Numbered from the stretch's first letter, positions 33,540 through 43,305 are shown. The stretch: DNA of 64,000 nt from Marinobacter sp. F3R08 (GCF_018860425.1 NZ_JAHKPI010000014.1:1116329-1180328); one strand, 5' to 3'. Numbers and translations are program-made. The notes: a model not told the origin generated them from the sequence alone.

Positions 33540-36500
33540 ATGAGACCACAGCAGTCACAGACGCCCGAGCTTGTCGATAGCCGGCAGGCGATTCGTGATT
33601 ATTATCTCGCTGATGAGCATGCCGTGATTCACGAGATGATTGCCGGTGCCCAGTTGTCCCAGGAAGAGCGCGCTGCCATCTCTGCCCGTGCGGCGGAGCT
33701 GGTACGCGGCGTCCGCAAGAATGCCAAGTCCACCATCATGGAAAAGTTCCTGGCTGAGTACGGTCTGACCACCAAGGAAGGCGTTGCCCTGATGTGTCTG
33801 GCCGAGGCGCTGTTGCGCGTGCCCGACAATACGACCATTCATGAGCTGATCGAAGACAAAATCACTTCCGGTGCCTGGGGCACGCATGTGGGCAAGGCGT
33901 CTTCGTCACTGATCAACACTGCCACGGTTGCCCTTCTGATGACCAGCAACCTGCTGAAGGACTCAGAACGCAACACTGTGGGCGAAACCCTGCGCAAGCT
34001 GCTCAAGCGCTTCGGCGAGCCGGTCATTCGGACCGTCGCTGGTCAGGCCATGAAAGAGATGGGGCGCCAGTTTGTTCTGGGCCGCGATATTGATGAAGCC
34101 CAGGAAGAAGCCAAAGACTACATGGCCAAGGGGTATACCTACTCCTATGACATGCTGGGTGAGGCTGCGCGTACGGACGATGACGCCAAACGTTATTACG
34201 ATTCCTACAGCAATGCCATCGACAGCATTGCCAGGGCAAGCCAGGGGGATGTGCGCAAGAACCCGGGTATCTCGGTCAAGCTCTCTGCCCTGCTGGCCCG
34301 TTACGAGTACGGGAATAAAGAACGGGTCATGAATGAGTTGCTGCCGAGGGCCCGCGATCTGGTCAAGAAGGCAGCGGCGGCCAACATGGGGTTCAATATC
34401 GATGCTGAGGAGCAGGATCGTCTGGATCTGTCTCTGGATGTGATCGAAGCCCTGGTGGCAGACCCCGAGCTGGCAGGCTGGGATGGCTTCGGCGTGGTGG
34501 TTCAGGCCTACGGCAAGCGTTCTCCGTTTGTGATTGACTGGCTCTACGGCCTCGCTGAAAAGTACGACCGGAAATTCATGGTGCGGCTGGTGAAAGGTGC
34601 CTACTGGGATGCCGAAATCAAGCGTGCCCAGGTGATGGGTCTGGACGGATTTCCGGTGTTTACCCGCAAGGCCTGCAGTGACGTGTCCTATATCTCCTGT
34701 GCCACCAAACTGCTGAACATGACGAACCGCATCTACCCGCAGTTCGCGACCCATAACGCCCATTCGGTGTCCTCCATTCTTGAACTGGCCAAAACCAGGG
34801 GCGTGGACAACTACGAGTTCCAGCGTCTGCACGGCATGGGTGAGTCCCTTCATAATGAGGTCCTGAAGGCCAGCGGTGTGCCCTGTCGCATCTATGCACC
34901 TGTCGGTCCTCACAAGGACCTGCTTGCATACCTGGTGCGCCGACTGCTGGAAAATGGAGCCAACAGCTCGTTCGTAAATCAGATCGTGGACACCAGCATT
35001 ACGCCTGAGGAAATCGCCAGGGATCCGATTGTCAGCGTTGAAGAAATGGGGAGAAACATCTCCAGCAAGGCAATTGTGCATCCGTTCAAACTGTTCGGCG
35101 ATCAGCGTCGCAACTCCAAGGGTTGGGATATCACCGATCCGGTCACCGTGAACGAGATTGAACAGGGCCGGGGTGCCTACAAGGAATACCGCTGGAAGGG
35201 CGGCCCGGTGATTGCCGGAGAAGTGGCCGGCATGGAAGTCCAGGTGGTCCGCAATCCTGCGGATCCGGACGATCTGGTCGGGCATGTTACCCAGGCATCT
35301 GATGCCGATGTAGACACTGCCATTACCGCAGCGGCGGCTGGTTTCAAGAGCTGGTCCCAGAAGTCCGCAGAAGAGCGGGCGGCTTGTGTCCGTAAGGTTG
35401 GAGACCTGTACGAAGAGAACGTTGACGAACTGTTCGCCTTGACGACCCGTGAAGCCGGCAAATCACTGCTGGATGCCGTGGCGGAGGTTCGTGAGGCGGT
35501 GGATTTTGCCCAGTTTTACGCCAACGAGGCTATTCGCTATCAGGACAGTGGCGACGCCCGGGGCGTGATGTGCTGTATCTCGCCCTGGAACTTCCCGCTG
35601 GCGATTTTCACCGGTCAGATTCTGGCCAACCTGGCCGCCGGTAATACCGTGGTTGCCAAGCCGGCTGAGCAAACCTCTCTGCTGGCGGTTCGTGCCGTGG
35701 AACTGATGCATCAGGCGGGTATTCCGACCGATGCCATTCAGCTGCTGCCAGGCACTGGTGCAACCGTGGGTGCTGCGCTGACCTCCGATCCCCGCGTGTC
35801 CGGGGTCTGCTTTACCGGTTCCACGGCCACGGCCCAGCGTATCAACAAGGTCATGACCGAAAACATGGCGCCGGATGCCCCGCTGGTGGCGGAAACCGGT
35901 GGTCTCAACGCCATGATCGTGGATTCCACGGCGTTGCCGGAGCAGGTGGTTCGTGACGTACTGGCGTCCTCATTCCAGAGTGCGGGCCAGCGCTGTTCCG
36001 CCCTGCGTATGCTTTACGTACAGAAAGACATCGCCGACGGCCTTATGGAAATGCTCTACGGCGCCATGGAAGAGCTGGGCATTGGTGACCCCTGGTTGCT
36101 GTCCACCGATGTGGGGCCGGTGATCGATGAGAACGCCCGCAAGAAAATTGTGGACCACTGCGACAAGTTCGAGCGCAACGGCAAGCTGTTGAAGAAACTG
36201 CCGGTTCCTGAGAAAGGGCTGTTCGCTTCACCCGCCGTGCTCAGCGTGAGCGGTATCGAGGAGCTGGAAGAAGAGATCTTCGGGCCGGTGCTCCATGTGG
36301 CCACCTTCGAGGCGAAAAACATCGATAAGGTGGTGGACTCGATCAACGCCAAGGGCTATGGCCTGACTTTTGGTATTCACAGTCGGGTTGATCGCCGTGT
36401 CGAGCGGATTACCAGCCGGATCAAGGTCGGGAACACTTACGTGAACCGCAACCAGATTGGCGCTATCGTCGGCTCCCAGCCGTTTGGTGGTGAAGGTTTG

Positions 36501-37169
36501 TCCGGGACCGGGCCAAAGGCCGGTGGTCCGCAGTACGTTCGTCGTTTCCTGAAAGCCGAAACCGTTGAGCGTGAGGCGGATTCAGGCGCGAAGGCCATTG
36601 ATGCGAAGCAGCTGCAGAAGCTGATCGGCCAGCTCGACAAGCTCAGCACCCAGAAGCCAGAGGCCCGTATCGAAGCACTCAAACCCATCTTCGGGGATGT
36701 CCCGGCACCACTGGATGCCCACGTGGAAGAGTTGCCGGGGCCGACTGGCGAAACCAACCGTCTGTCCAACCATGCCCGCGGTGTGGTGCTCTGCCTGGGG
36801 CCGGACAGGGAAACCGCCCTGGAGCAGGCGGGTACCGCGTTGTCTCAGGGCAACAAAGTGGTGGTGATTGCGCCAGGCGTTCAGGGAACTGTGGATCAGG
36901 CTGCAAGGGCAGGACTGCCGATTACTGGCGTGGAAGGCCTGCTCGCGCCGGACGCACTGGCGACGGTCGATGGCTTCGAAGCAGTCGTGAGCTGCGGCGT
37001 TCAGTCCCTCCTGAAGGATTACCGGGAGGCACTGGCCAGGCGTGACGGCGCCTTGCTGCCACTGATCACAGAGCACACCCTGGATCAGCGGTTCGTGATC
37101 GAACGTCACCTGTGTGTCGACACAACCGCAGCAGGCGGTAACGCCAGCCTGATTGCCGCTTCCGAATAA
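33540..37169 (+). CDS. putA: Bifunctional proline dehydrogenase / L-glutamate gamma-semialdehyde dehydrogenase, type B PutA
   Basis: The 1209-residue enzyme converts proline to glutamate. The N-terminal FAD-dependent proline dehydrogenase barrel includes FMVRLVKGAYWDAEIKRAQ near residue 350. The aldehyde dehydrogenase domain has nucleophile Cys819 in SAGQRCSALR and CFTGSTATAQR. The extra C-terminal ALDH-like domain ends with RHLCVDTTAAGGNASLIA, the conserved tail that seals the substrate tunnel. The ribbon-helix-helix DNA-binding domain of E. coli PutA is absent, so this is the type B form without self-regulation. ATG at 33540 has AGAGG eight bases upstream; an earlier in-frame ATG is possible. 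A strong terminator follows. Confidence 0.95.
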   Translation: MRPQQSQTPELVDSRQAIRDYYLADEHAVIHEMIAGAQLSQEERAAISARAAELVRGVRKNAKSTIMEKFLAEYGLTTKEGVALMCLAEALLRVPDNTTIHELIEDKITSGAWGTHVGKASSSLINTATVALLMTSNLLKDSERNTVGETLRKLLKRFGEPVIRTVAGQAMKEMGRQFVLGRDIDEAQEEAKDYMAKGYTYSYDMLGEAARTDDDAKRYYDSYSNAIDSIARASQGDVRKNPGISVKLSALLARYEYGNKERVMNELLPRARDLVKKAAAANMGFNIDAEEQDRLDLSLDVIEALVADPELAGWDGFGVVVQAYGKRSPFVIDWLYGLAEKYDRKFMVRLVKGAYWDAEIKRAQVMGLDGFPVFTRKACSDVSYISCATKLLNMTNRIYPQFATHNAHSVSSILELAKTRGVDNYEFQRLHGMGESLHNEVLKASGVPCRIYAPVGPHKDLLAYLVRRLLENGANSSFVNQIVDTSITPEEIARDPIVSVEEMGRNISSKAIVHPFKLFGDQRRNSKGWDITDPVTVNEIEQGRGAYKEYRWKGGPVIAGEVAGMEVQVVRNPADPDDLVGHVTQASDADVDTAITAAAAGFKSWSQKSAEERAACVRKVGDLYEENVDELFALTTREAGKSLLDAVAEVREAVDFAQFYANEAIRYQDSGDARGVMCCISPWNFPLAIFTGQILANLAAGNTVVAKPAEQTSLLAVRAVELMHQAGIPTDAIQLLPGTGATVGAALTSDPRVSGVCFTGSTATAQRINKVMTENMAPDAPLVAETGGLNAMIVDSTALPEQVVRDVLASSFQSAGQRCSALRMLYVQKDIADGLMEMLYGAMEELGIGDPWLLSTDVGPVIDENARKKIVDHCDKFERNGKLLKKLPVPEKGLFASPAVLSVSGIEELEEEIFGPVLHVATFEAKNIDKVVDSINAKGYGLTFGIHSRVDRRVERITSRIKVGNTYVNRNQIGAIVGSQPFGGEGLSGTGPKAGGPQYVRRFLKAETVEREADSGAKAIDAKQLQKLIGQLDKLSTQKPEARIEALKPIFGDVPAPLDAHVEELPGPTGETNRLSNHARGVVLCLGPDRETALEQAGTALSQGNKVVVIAPGVQGTVDQAARAGLPITGVEGLLAPDALATVDGFEAVVSCGVQSLLKDYREALARRDGALLPLITEHTLDQRFVIERHLCVDTTAAGGNASLIAASE

Positions 37170-37184
37170 GCGGCGGTTCTCGGA

Positions 37185-37234
37185 ACAGACGCGCCCGGTG
37201 TCAGTTAGCCCTGATACCGGGCGCGCCTGTTTTC
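37185..37234. terminator. putA/pxpC bidirectional terminator
   Basis: CGCGCCCGGT (37190-37199) pairs with ACCGGGCGCG (37216-37225). The stem extends inward through TCAG/CTGA with one G-T pair and outward through ACAG/CTGT, with a six-base loop, and TTTT ends at 37233. It lies in the 31-nt gap between convergent putA and pxpC and includes the pxpC stop codon. Confidence 0.85.
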
Positions 37235-38145
37235 AGACGTTGGTTAAACAGCATTCTGCGGGCTTCAGCGTCGGCAACGTCCGAAAGGTAGAAGCTGACC
37301 TTTGTGCCGGGCGCCCTCTGGGCCAGCAGGCCCGCATCCAGCGCACTCAGGCAACCGATTTTCGGATAGCCACCAATGGTTTGCCGATCCTTCATCAGGA
37401 CAATTGGCTGGCCATCGCTGGGCACCTGAATGGCGCCGTAGCCGATCCCCTCCGAGATAATCCCGTTCAGCTCAGAGTGAATGGCCTCGCCCCTCAGCCG
37501 GTACCCCATGCGGTCGATGTTCTGGCTGACTTCGTAGTCGCCAGAGAAAAACTTCATACGTTGCAGGCGTGGAAAATTCCGGTACTGATAACCGGGGATG
37601 ACTCCCAGACGAAGGGGCTTCCGGTAATCGGGTATTTCGATTTCCGGAAGAGATGCGTCGATAAAGGTTTCAGTGCGGCTACATGCCAGTCGATCGCCTT
37701 TTGCCAGCTTTGAACCATGGCCATCAATGCCACCCAGACCCTCACGGCTGACGGTGGCGCAGCTACCCAGTTTCATTGCCGGCTGGAATCCGCCACTGAC
37801 GGCCAGGTAAGCCCGCAGTCCGGTGACCGGGGTGGCGAAACTCAGTCGGTCGCCCTGGTTGATGCGGTAGGTGCGCCAGGGGGCAATGTCCCGGTCATTG
37901 ATCCGGGCGCCCAGATCGCCACCGGTAATCGCAATACAGGTGTCATCCAGTGCCAGAAGACTGAACTTGCCAAAGGTGATCTCTACCTGAGGTGCGTTAA
38001 GGTCGTTGTCCAGCAGACGGTTTGCCCAAAAGAACGCATACTCGTCCATGGGGCCACCTGTGGTGACGCCCGTATGCTGGTAGCCGTAACGACCCGCATC
38101 CTGGATCAGGGCCAGCATGCCCGGTTCGAGAACCTCAAAGCTCAT
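37201..38145 (-). CDS. pxpC: 5-oxoprolinase subunit C (KipA/AHS2 family)
   Basis: The 314-residue protein starts MSFEVLEPGMLALIQDAGRYG and carries the AHS2 motif GVTTGGPMDEYAFFWANRLL, typical of the large Kip/biotin-dependent-carboxylase-like subunit. With PxpA and PxpB it forms the ATP-dependent 5-oxoprolinase that opens 5-oxo-L-proline to glutamate. GGAGG lies eight bases before the ATG, and the start overlaps pxpB by 11 nt. Confidence 0.9.
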   Translation of the reverse strand: MSFEVLEPGMLALIQDAGRYGYQHTGVTTGGPMDEYAFFWANRLLDNDLNAPQVEITFGKFSLLALDDTCIAITGGDLGARINDRDIAPWRTYRINQGDRLSFATPVTGLRAYLAVSGGFQPAMKLGSCATVSREGLGGIDGHGSKLAKGDRLACSRTETFIDASLPEIEIPDYRKPLRLGVIPGYQYRNFPRLQRMKFFSGDYEVSQNIDRMGYRLRGEAIHSELNGIISEGIGYGAIQVPSDGQPIVLMKDRQTIGGYPKIGCLSALDAGLLAQRAPGTKVSFYLSDVADAEARRMLFNQRLKTGAPGIRAN

Positions 38146-38827
38146 CGGGGTTGCCTCCCAGCTCAATGAATTCGGCCCGGCTGATGGCTTTGAAGCGCAC
38201 CTGGTCGCCCACCTGCACCAGTGCCAGGGAGTCGCTGTCCCAATCAACCATTTTCTGCGGCGTGCGGCCGATGATCTGCCAGCCGCCGGGAGTGCAGCTC
38301 GGGTATATCGCGGTTTGGGTGCCTGCAATGCCGACGCTGCCCGTGGGCACTTTCAGTCTGGGGGTGGATTTCCGGGGAATGGCGATCTGTTCATCAGTGC
38401 TGCCCAGGTAGGCAAAGCCAGGCGCAAAACCGATGGCATAAACCTGGTAGAGCTGCTCGCTGTGGATGCGGACCACCTCCTGCGGTGACAGTCCGGCGTG
38501 CGCGCAGACGTCATCCAGATCCAGGCCCACGTCTGGACCATAGTAGACCGGAAGCTCGACGATGCGGGATGCCTCATCTCCGGCGGAGCCATTGTCTCCG
38601 GCTTCCATTGCGGCTCGCAATCGGCGGGTAATGGCAAACCGGTCAGCCTGTTCCAGATTCCAGGTCACCAGAATCGACGTGTAAGACGGCACCAGGTCGA
38701 CAATGAGATCCGACATGTCGCGGCGTAAACGGTCGGTTGCCTGTTTCACCAGCCCTGCGGATTCGGCCCCTATCTGGTCGCCAAAATACACCATGCAGGT
38801 GTTTTCGTTGACCGACTCGATTCTCAT
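38135..38827 (-). CDS. pxpB: 5-oxoprolinase subunit B (KipI/AHS1 family)
   Basis: The 230-residue protein has the AHS1 signature: YAIGFAPGFAYLGSTDEQIAIPRK near residues 128-151 and GSVGIAGTQTAIYPSCTPGGWQIIGRTP. It is the small partner of PxpC and homologous to B. subtilis KipI. The start overlaps pxpA by four bases. Function as a 5-oxoprolinase subunit, rather than kinase inhibitor, is supported by the adjacent pxpA. Confidence 0.92.
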   Translation of the reverse strand: MRIESVNENTCMVYFGDQIGAESAGLVKQATDRLRRDMSDLIVDLVPSYTSILVTWNLEQADRFAITRRLRAAMEAGDNGSAGDEASRIVELPVYYGPDVGLDLDDVCAHAGLSPQEVVRIHSEQLYQVYAIGFAPGFAYLGSTDEQIAIPRKSTPRLKVPTGSVGIAGTQTAIYPSCTPGGWQIIGRTPQKMVDWDSDSLALVQVGDQVRFKAISRAEFIELGGNPDEL

Positions 38828-39558
38828 AGTGTTTCAACAACCTGGCGCATGTGCCGTGCCACATCGACAGCATGATGGCTGTCGCCGTGAATGCAGATGG
38901 TGTCGGCTTTGATCGGAATGCGTTTGCCCGATATTGTGGTTACGGTCCCGTCCTGCATGATCTGGGTAACCTGTTTTTCGATAGCTTCCGTGGTCTCATG
39001 GACAGCGCCGCGAACCGTCCGTTTTACCAGTCTGCCCTCGTCGCTGTAGGCGCGATCAGAAAATGCCTCGAACCAGACCTCAATGCCGTACTCGTCTGCC
39101 CGGTCCTTGACCTGCTGCCACTCCGGTGTGGCCATCACTACCAGAGGGCATTGTGGTGCGTAGGCGTGCACTGCGGACATGACGACGGACAGCGTGGTGT
39201 TATCTACCATCATCCGGTTATACAGCGCTCCATGGGGCTTTACGTAGGAAATGGACGTGCCATGAACCTGGCAGATGCCGTTCAAGGCAGCCATCTGGTA
39301 CACCAGAATGGCCTTGAGTTCGTCCGGTCGGCAGTCCATGTCCCGCCGGCCAAAACCGAGCAGGTCCGGATAACCGGGATGGGCGCCAATGGTAACGTTC
39401 TGGGCCAGCGCCAGTTTCACGGTGTGGTCCATGGTCAGCGGGTCGGATGCATGAAACCCGCAGGCAATGCTGGCCATATCAATGTAGGGCATGACGTCGG
39501 CATCCATACCTTTGGTCCAGGCGCCGAAGCTTTCGCCCATATCGCAGTTGAGTTTCAT
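38824..39558 (-). CDS. pxpA: 5-oxoprolinase subunit A (LamB/YcsF family)
   Basis: The 244-residue protein has the YcsF N-terminus KLNCDMGESFGAW and the SIACGFHASDP and IGAHPGYPDLLGFGRR motifs that place metal- and substrate-binding His/Asp residues in a TIM-barrel-like fold. PxpABC hydrolyses 5-oxo-L-proline with ATP. GGAGG stands about six bases before the ATG. It begins 31 nt after the TRAP permease stop. Confidence 0.93.
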   Translation of the reverse strand: MKLNCDMGESFGAWTKGMDADVMPYIDMASIACGFHASDPLTMDHTVKLALAQNVTIGAHPGYPDLLGFGRRDMDCRPDELKAILVYQMAALNGICQVHGTSISYVKPHGALYNRMMVDNTTLSVVMSAVHAYAPQCPLVVMATPEWQQVKDRADEYGIEVWFEAFSDRAYSDEGRLVKRTVRGAVHETTEAIEKQVTQIMQDGTVTTISGKRIPIKADTICIHGDSHHAVDVARHMRQVVETL

Positions 39559-39589
39559 TGTGTACCTCCGAAAAACGTTGTTTCCTGCC

Positions 39590-40897
39590 TCATCCCTTAC
39601 TCATGGTCTGGGGCAGGTAAGTGACAATCTCCGGGAACCAGCCAATCAGGAACAGCGCCGCCATGATCAACAGGAAGAACGGCAGGGCTGCCCGGGCCAC
39701 GTAGAGTATGTCCTTGCCGGTCAGGGCCTGGATGACGAACAGGTTGAAGCCCACAGGGGGCGTTATCTGTGCCATTTCAACGACCAGCACAATAAAGATC
39801 CCGAACCAGAGCAAATCGATACCTGCCTGCTGCACCATGGGCATGACAACGGCAACGGTCAGAACCACTACAGAAATTCCGTCAAGGAAACAGCCGAGCA
39901 GAACGAACAACACCGTCAGGCCAATCAACAGTTCGAACGGTGTCAGGGACATGCTGCCAATCCAGGCGGCCAGCTCTCTTGGTATGCCCAGAAAACCCAT
40001 CGCCAGAGTCAGAAAGTGGGCACCGACGAGAATCAGGCCGATCATGCAGGAGCTTTTTACCGCGCCCAGCAGGCTGTCCCGGAAACTCTGGATGCTCAGA
40101 GAGCCGGTTGCGGCGGCAATAATGAGAGCGCCGAATACGCCGAGGGCAGCGGCCTCGGTGGGAGTGGCAAAACCGGTATAGATAGAGCCCAGCACGAAAA
40201 TAATCAGGCCAACGATCGGCAGCAGCATCCTGAGCGCTTTGATCTTGGCCGAAAACGCCAGGCTTTCCTTTTTGGTAGTCGGTAGCTGATCCTTGTTGAG
40301 CTTGGCCCAGATCATGGTATAGCCCATGAACATGGCGACCAGCATCAGGCCAGGCAGGGCACCGGCGATAAACAGGCGACCGATGGAAACCTCTGCGGCT
40401 ACGCCGTAAACAATCAGAATAATGGACGGCGGAATTAGCAGCCCGAGGGTGCCGGAACCGGCGAGTGTGCCCACCGCCATTTTGTCGCTGTAACCCTGTG
40501 CCTTCAGCTCTGGCAATGTCATCCGGCCAATGGTGGCGGCGGTCGCTGCGGAAGAGCCCGAGACCGCAGCAAAAATGCCGCAGCTGAGGATGTTGACGTG
40601 CAGAAGTTTGCCCGGCAGCCCGCCCATCCAGGGCGCCAGGCCTTTAAACAGATCTTCGGACAGTCTGGTCCGGAACAGAACCTCGCCCATCCAGATGAAC
40701 ATGGGCAGGGCGGTCAGAGACCAGCTGGTGCTCGCGCCCCAGCTGGATGTGGCAAACAGCAGGCCGATCTGATCGTTGCCGGAGAGCAGCAGCCCGAGCA
40801 CTCCGATGCCGACCAGGGTAAGAGACACCCATACACCCACGGCGAGCATCAGGACCATCGACACGGCCAACACAATGGAGAGAAACGCAATATCCAT
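39590..40897 (-). CDS. TRAP transporter large permease (DctM type)
   Basis: The 435-residue protein has about 12 membrane segments and DctM hallmarks such as GSGTLGLLIPPSIILIVYG and ITPPVGFNLFVIQ. It is the ion-coupled channel for substrate delivered by the DctP-type protein. It overlaps the small permease gene by one base (TAATG). Its position between DUF1445 and pxpABC suggests 5-oxoproline, glutamate or a related carboxylate as substrate. Confidence 0.93.
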   Translation of the reverse strand: MDIAFLSIVLAVSMVLMLAVGVWVSLTLVGIGVLGLLLSGNDQIGLLFATSSWGASTSWSLTALPMFIWMGEVLFRTRLSEDLFKGLAPWMGGLPGKLLHVNILSCGIFAAVSGSSAATAATIGRMTLPELKAQGYSDKMAVGTLAGSGTLGLLIPPSIILIVYGVAAEVSIGRLFIAGALPGLMLVAMFMGYTMIWAKLNKDQLPTTKKESLAFSAKIKALRMLLPIVGLIIFVLGSIYTGFATPTEAAALGVFGALIIAAATGSLSIQSFRDSLLGAVKSSCMIGLILVGAHFLTLAMGFLGIPRELAAWIGSMSLTPFELLIGLTVLFVLLGCFLDGISVVVLTVAVVMPMVQQAGIDLLWFGIFIVLVVEMAQITPPVGFNLFVIQALTGKDILYVARAALPFFLLIMAALFLIGWFPEIVTYLPQTMSKG

Positions 40898-41415
40898 TAC
40901 ACTTCCTCCAGATTGAGCTCGTCTTCATGCTGCTGATAGGACGGCGTGCGCTTGCGGATTACGGCGACCAGGTCATCGAGAATGGCGATAGCGAGTGCAG
41001 TCATACCCAGTGCGACCGGAACCTGAGGTATCCAGATCGGAATGGGAATGTAGCCGTGGGACACTTCCTCGAAGATGTACGACTCCCACACCATGTGCCA
41101 GCAGTAGAACGTCATGTAGCAGGCGAGCCCGAACCCGAAAATCAGTACCACCAGTTCCTGAAAGAACCGGGGCCGCGCCGACCATTTCTGGATAACCAGG
41201 GTTACCCGGATATGGCCGCCGTTATGGAAGGTGTAAGCCAGACCAAAAAAGGTGGAGGCAGCAAGAGCATAGCCGGACACATCTTCCGCCGAGGGGATGA
41301 TGAAGCCGAACAGGCGACCCACGATCTGGGCAAGTATGACGACCATGATCAGGGTAATACAGAAGCCAGCGGCGTAGCCGGATGCCAGATAGAATTTCTC
41401 TCGAAGGGAACTCAT
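40897..41415 (-). CDS. TRAP transporter small permease (DctQ type)
   Basis: The 172-residue protein has four predicted membrane helices and an acidic C-terminus. VSGYALAASTFFGLAYTFHNGGHIRVT is the usual DctQ motif region. GGAGG stands about nine bases before the ATG. It associates with the DctM-type subunit encoded by the overlapping downstream gene. Confidence 0.9.
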   Translation of the reverse strand: MSSLREKFYLASGYAAGFCITLIMVVILAQIVGRLFGFIIPSAEDVSGYALAASTFFGLAYTFHNGGHIRVTLVIQKWSARPRFFQELVVLIFGFGLACYMTFYCWHMVWESYIFEEVSHGYIPIPIWIPQVPVALGMTALAIAILDDLVAVIRKRTPSYQQHEDELNLEEV

Positions 41416-41433
41416 TGCGGATTGCCTCCCGAA

Positions 41434-41458
41434 GGGCCCCTGAATACTCAGGAGCCCC
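41434..41458 (-). other. Stem-loop between TRAP binding-protein and small-permease genes
   Basis: GGG and CCTGA (within 41434-41443) pair with TCAGG and GCCC (within 41448-41458) around a four-base loop. It lies in the 57-nt gap after the binding-protein stop. It lacks a U-run, so it is probably an mRNA stability or expression-ratio element. Confidence 0.5.
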
Positions 41459-41472
41459 GTTCAAATGAACCT

Positions 41473-42438
41473 TTAGCGGTAGTTGGAGAGAATGGCGCCT
41501 ACTTCTTCCGGAGCCTCTTCTTTCCATTCCTTCACCATGATGTCGCCGATTTTCTGAAGCTCGGACATCAGTTCATCAGACGGCTCGGAAACCGTGATGC
41601 CATTTTCCGCCAGGGTGGCGGTGTCTTCGGCAGCGGTTTTGCGAACGCCTTCCCAGGCTCTTTCCTCGGCGGCCGCGGCAGCGTCCAGAATGACCTGACG
41701 TTGCTCATCGCTCAGGCGACGGAAAGCCCGCTTGTTGGCAACCACAACGTTTTTCGGAATCCAGGCTTTGATGTCCGTGTAGTGGGAGAGGTAATCCCAG
41801 GCCTGCCCATTGGCGCCGGTGGACGGTGAGGTGATCATGGCGTCGATGATGCCGGTACTGAACGCCTGGGGAATCTCCGGTACCTGAACGGTGGTCGGGG
41901 TGGTGTTCATCAGGTCAGCCAGACGTGATGTGGATGGGCTGTACGCCCGCATTTTCAGGCCTTTGAGGTCTTCCAGCGTGTTGACCGGGGCTTTGGTGTA
42001 AAGGCTCTGGGCTGGCCAGGGTACTGTGTACAGCAGAACCATGCCTTCTTTGTCCAGCTGCTTTTCGATCTGTGGCTTGGCGGCCTCCCAGAGTGTTTTG
42101 GCGTCTTCAAAGCTGGTTGCCAGGAATGGGATGTTGTCATGCTTGAACACCGGGTGGGTGTTGCCCATGATGCCGACAAAGATTTCCCCCAGTTGAACCT
42201 GGCCGGTTCTCACCGCCCTCGGAATTTCCGGGTGTTTGACCAGGGACGCCCCGGAGTGAACGGTGATGTCGATATCACCATCGGTGCCGTTCTTGATGTC
42301 TTCGGCAAACTGGTAAGCGATCTTGGTGGGCAGGTTGGCATCACCATAGGGCGTTGGCATGTGCCATTGATCGGCCTGCACGGTTGAGGTGAGCAGCGCC
42401 GCGGTGACCAGGGTGGCTGTAGCAAGTTGTTTGAGCAT
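41473..42438 (-). CDS. TRAP transporter periplasmic substrate-binding protein (DctP family)
   Basis: The 321-residue protein has a signal peptide (about 1-22, cleavage after VQA) and the DctP fold. RTGQVQLGEIFVGIMGN and the conserved loop LKGLKMRAYSPSTSRLADLMNTTP, with the ligand-carboxylate arginine (Arg in MRAYS), are visible. It delivers the substrate to the DctQM permease. A carboxylic ligand such as 5-oxoproline is inferred from context. Confidence 0.9.
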   Translation of the reverse strand: MLKQLATATLVTAALLTSTVQADQWHMPTPYGDANLPTKIAYQFAEDIKNGTDGDIDITVHSGASLVKHPEIPRAVRTGQVQLGEIFVGIMGNTHPVFKHDNIPFLATSFEDAKTLWEAAKPQIEKQLDKEGMVLLYTVPWPAQSLYTKAPVNTLEDLKGLKMRAYSPSTSRLADLMNTTPTTVQVPEIPQAFSTGIIDAMITSPSTGANGQAWDYLSHYTDIKAWIPKNVVVANKRAFRRLSDEQRQVILDAAAAAEERAWEGVRKTAAEDTATLAENGITVSEPSDELMSELQKIGDIMVKEWKEEAPEEVGAILSNYR

Positions 42439-42489
42439 AATGAATCTCCCGTGTTTCTGTTTTTTTTCGATTACAAAGGTGCTGCGGCC

Positions 42490-43305
42490 TCAAAGCACCG
42501 CAAGTTCTTCATTGAGCCGCTCTGTAAGCAGCATCTTTCCCGGTACATGAGTTATTGCGAAGGGCAGGCGTGCATTCTCAAGGGCCAGTTGCGGCGTTAC
42601 CCCGCAAGCCCAGAACAGCGGCAGCTCGCCCTGTTTGATCGTTACCGGATCTCCGAAATCCGGTTTGTGGACATCCTGAACGCCAATCAGGGCCGGATCG
42701 CCTATGTGAACCGGCGCGCCGTGGGCTTTGGGCAGGCGGGTTGTGATCTGGATGGCCCGTATGGCATCGGCACCGTTGAACGGGCGCATGGACACCACCA
42801 TATTGCCGCTGAATCGGCCCGCCGGTCGGGTTGCGATGTTGGAGCGGAACATGGAAACGTTTCGCTCCTCTTCCACATTTCTGACCGAAAGGCCCGCCCT
42901 GATCAGGGCATCTTCAAAAGAGAACGAGCACCCCAGGACAAAGGTCACCAGGTCGTCCTGCCACAGTTCTTTCAAGTCAGTGACTTTCTCCTCTCGCTCG
43001 CCATTTCTGAACACCTGGTACTCGGGCACATCTGTGCGGATGTCCAGATCATGCCCCAGGTCAGGGAGCATGGGGTCGCCGGGTTGGGACACGCCGATCA
43101 GCGGGCAGGCTACCGGGTTGCTCTGACAGTATAGAAGAAAGTCGCCGGCCCATTCGGATGGCAGGATAACGACATTGCCCTGCAGCAGGCTGTTGGCCAG
43201 ACCGCTCGTGGTGGACGTATGGGTGCCGGAGCGAATGCGGGCGCGCAGTTCGGAAGCCTGATCAAGCAGGTTGTTTTTGAAATCGGAATACGCACCTGTG
43301 TGCAT
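42490..43305 (-). CDS. DUF1445 family protein (putative hydro-lyase / D-glutamate-cyclase-like)
   Basis: The 271-residue protein belongs to DUF1445, often annotated putative hydro-lyase. Visible family motifs are [14 protein letters not shown] (about 65-78), [18 protein letters not shown] and the SMRPF and THVPGKM segments. The mammalian homologous domain in D-glutamate cyclase turns D-glutamate into 5-oxo-D-proline. It is the first gene of the operon with a TRAP transporter and 5-oxoprolinase, which fits chemistry between glutamate and 5-oxoproline. Activity of this bacterial form is not shown by sequence alone. Confidence 0.85.
   Translation of the reverse strand: MHTGAYSDFKNNLLDQASELRARIRSGTHTSTTSGLANSLLQGNVVILPSEWAGDFLLYCQSNPVACPLIGVSQPGDPMLPDLGHDLDIRTDVPEYQVFRNGEREEKVTDLKELWQDDLVTFVLGCSFSFEDALIRAGLSVRNVEEERNVSMFRSNIATRPAGRFSGNMVVSMRPFNGADAIRAIQITTRLPKAHGAPVHIGDPALIGVQDVHKPDFGDPVTIKQGELPLFWACGVTPQLALENARLPFAITHVPGKMLLTERLNEELAVL

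Noticed and set aside
33963..35285. 440-residue open frame on the minus strand
   Set aside because: It is antisense to the proline dehydrogenase part of putA and shows no domain or ribosome-binding site.
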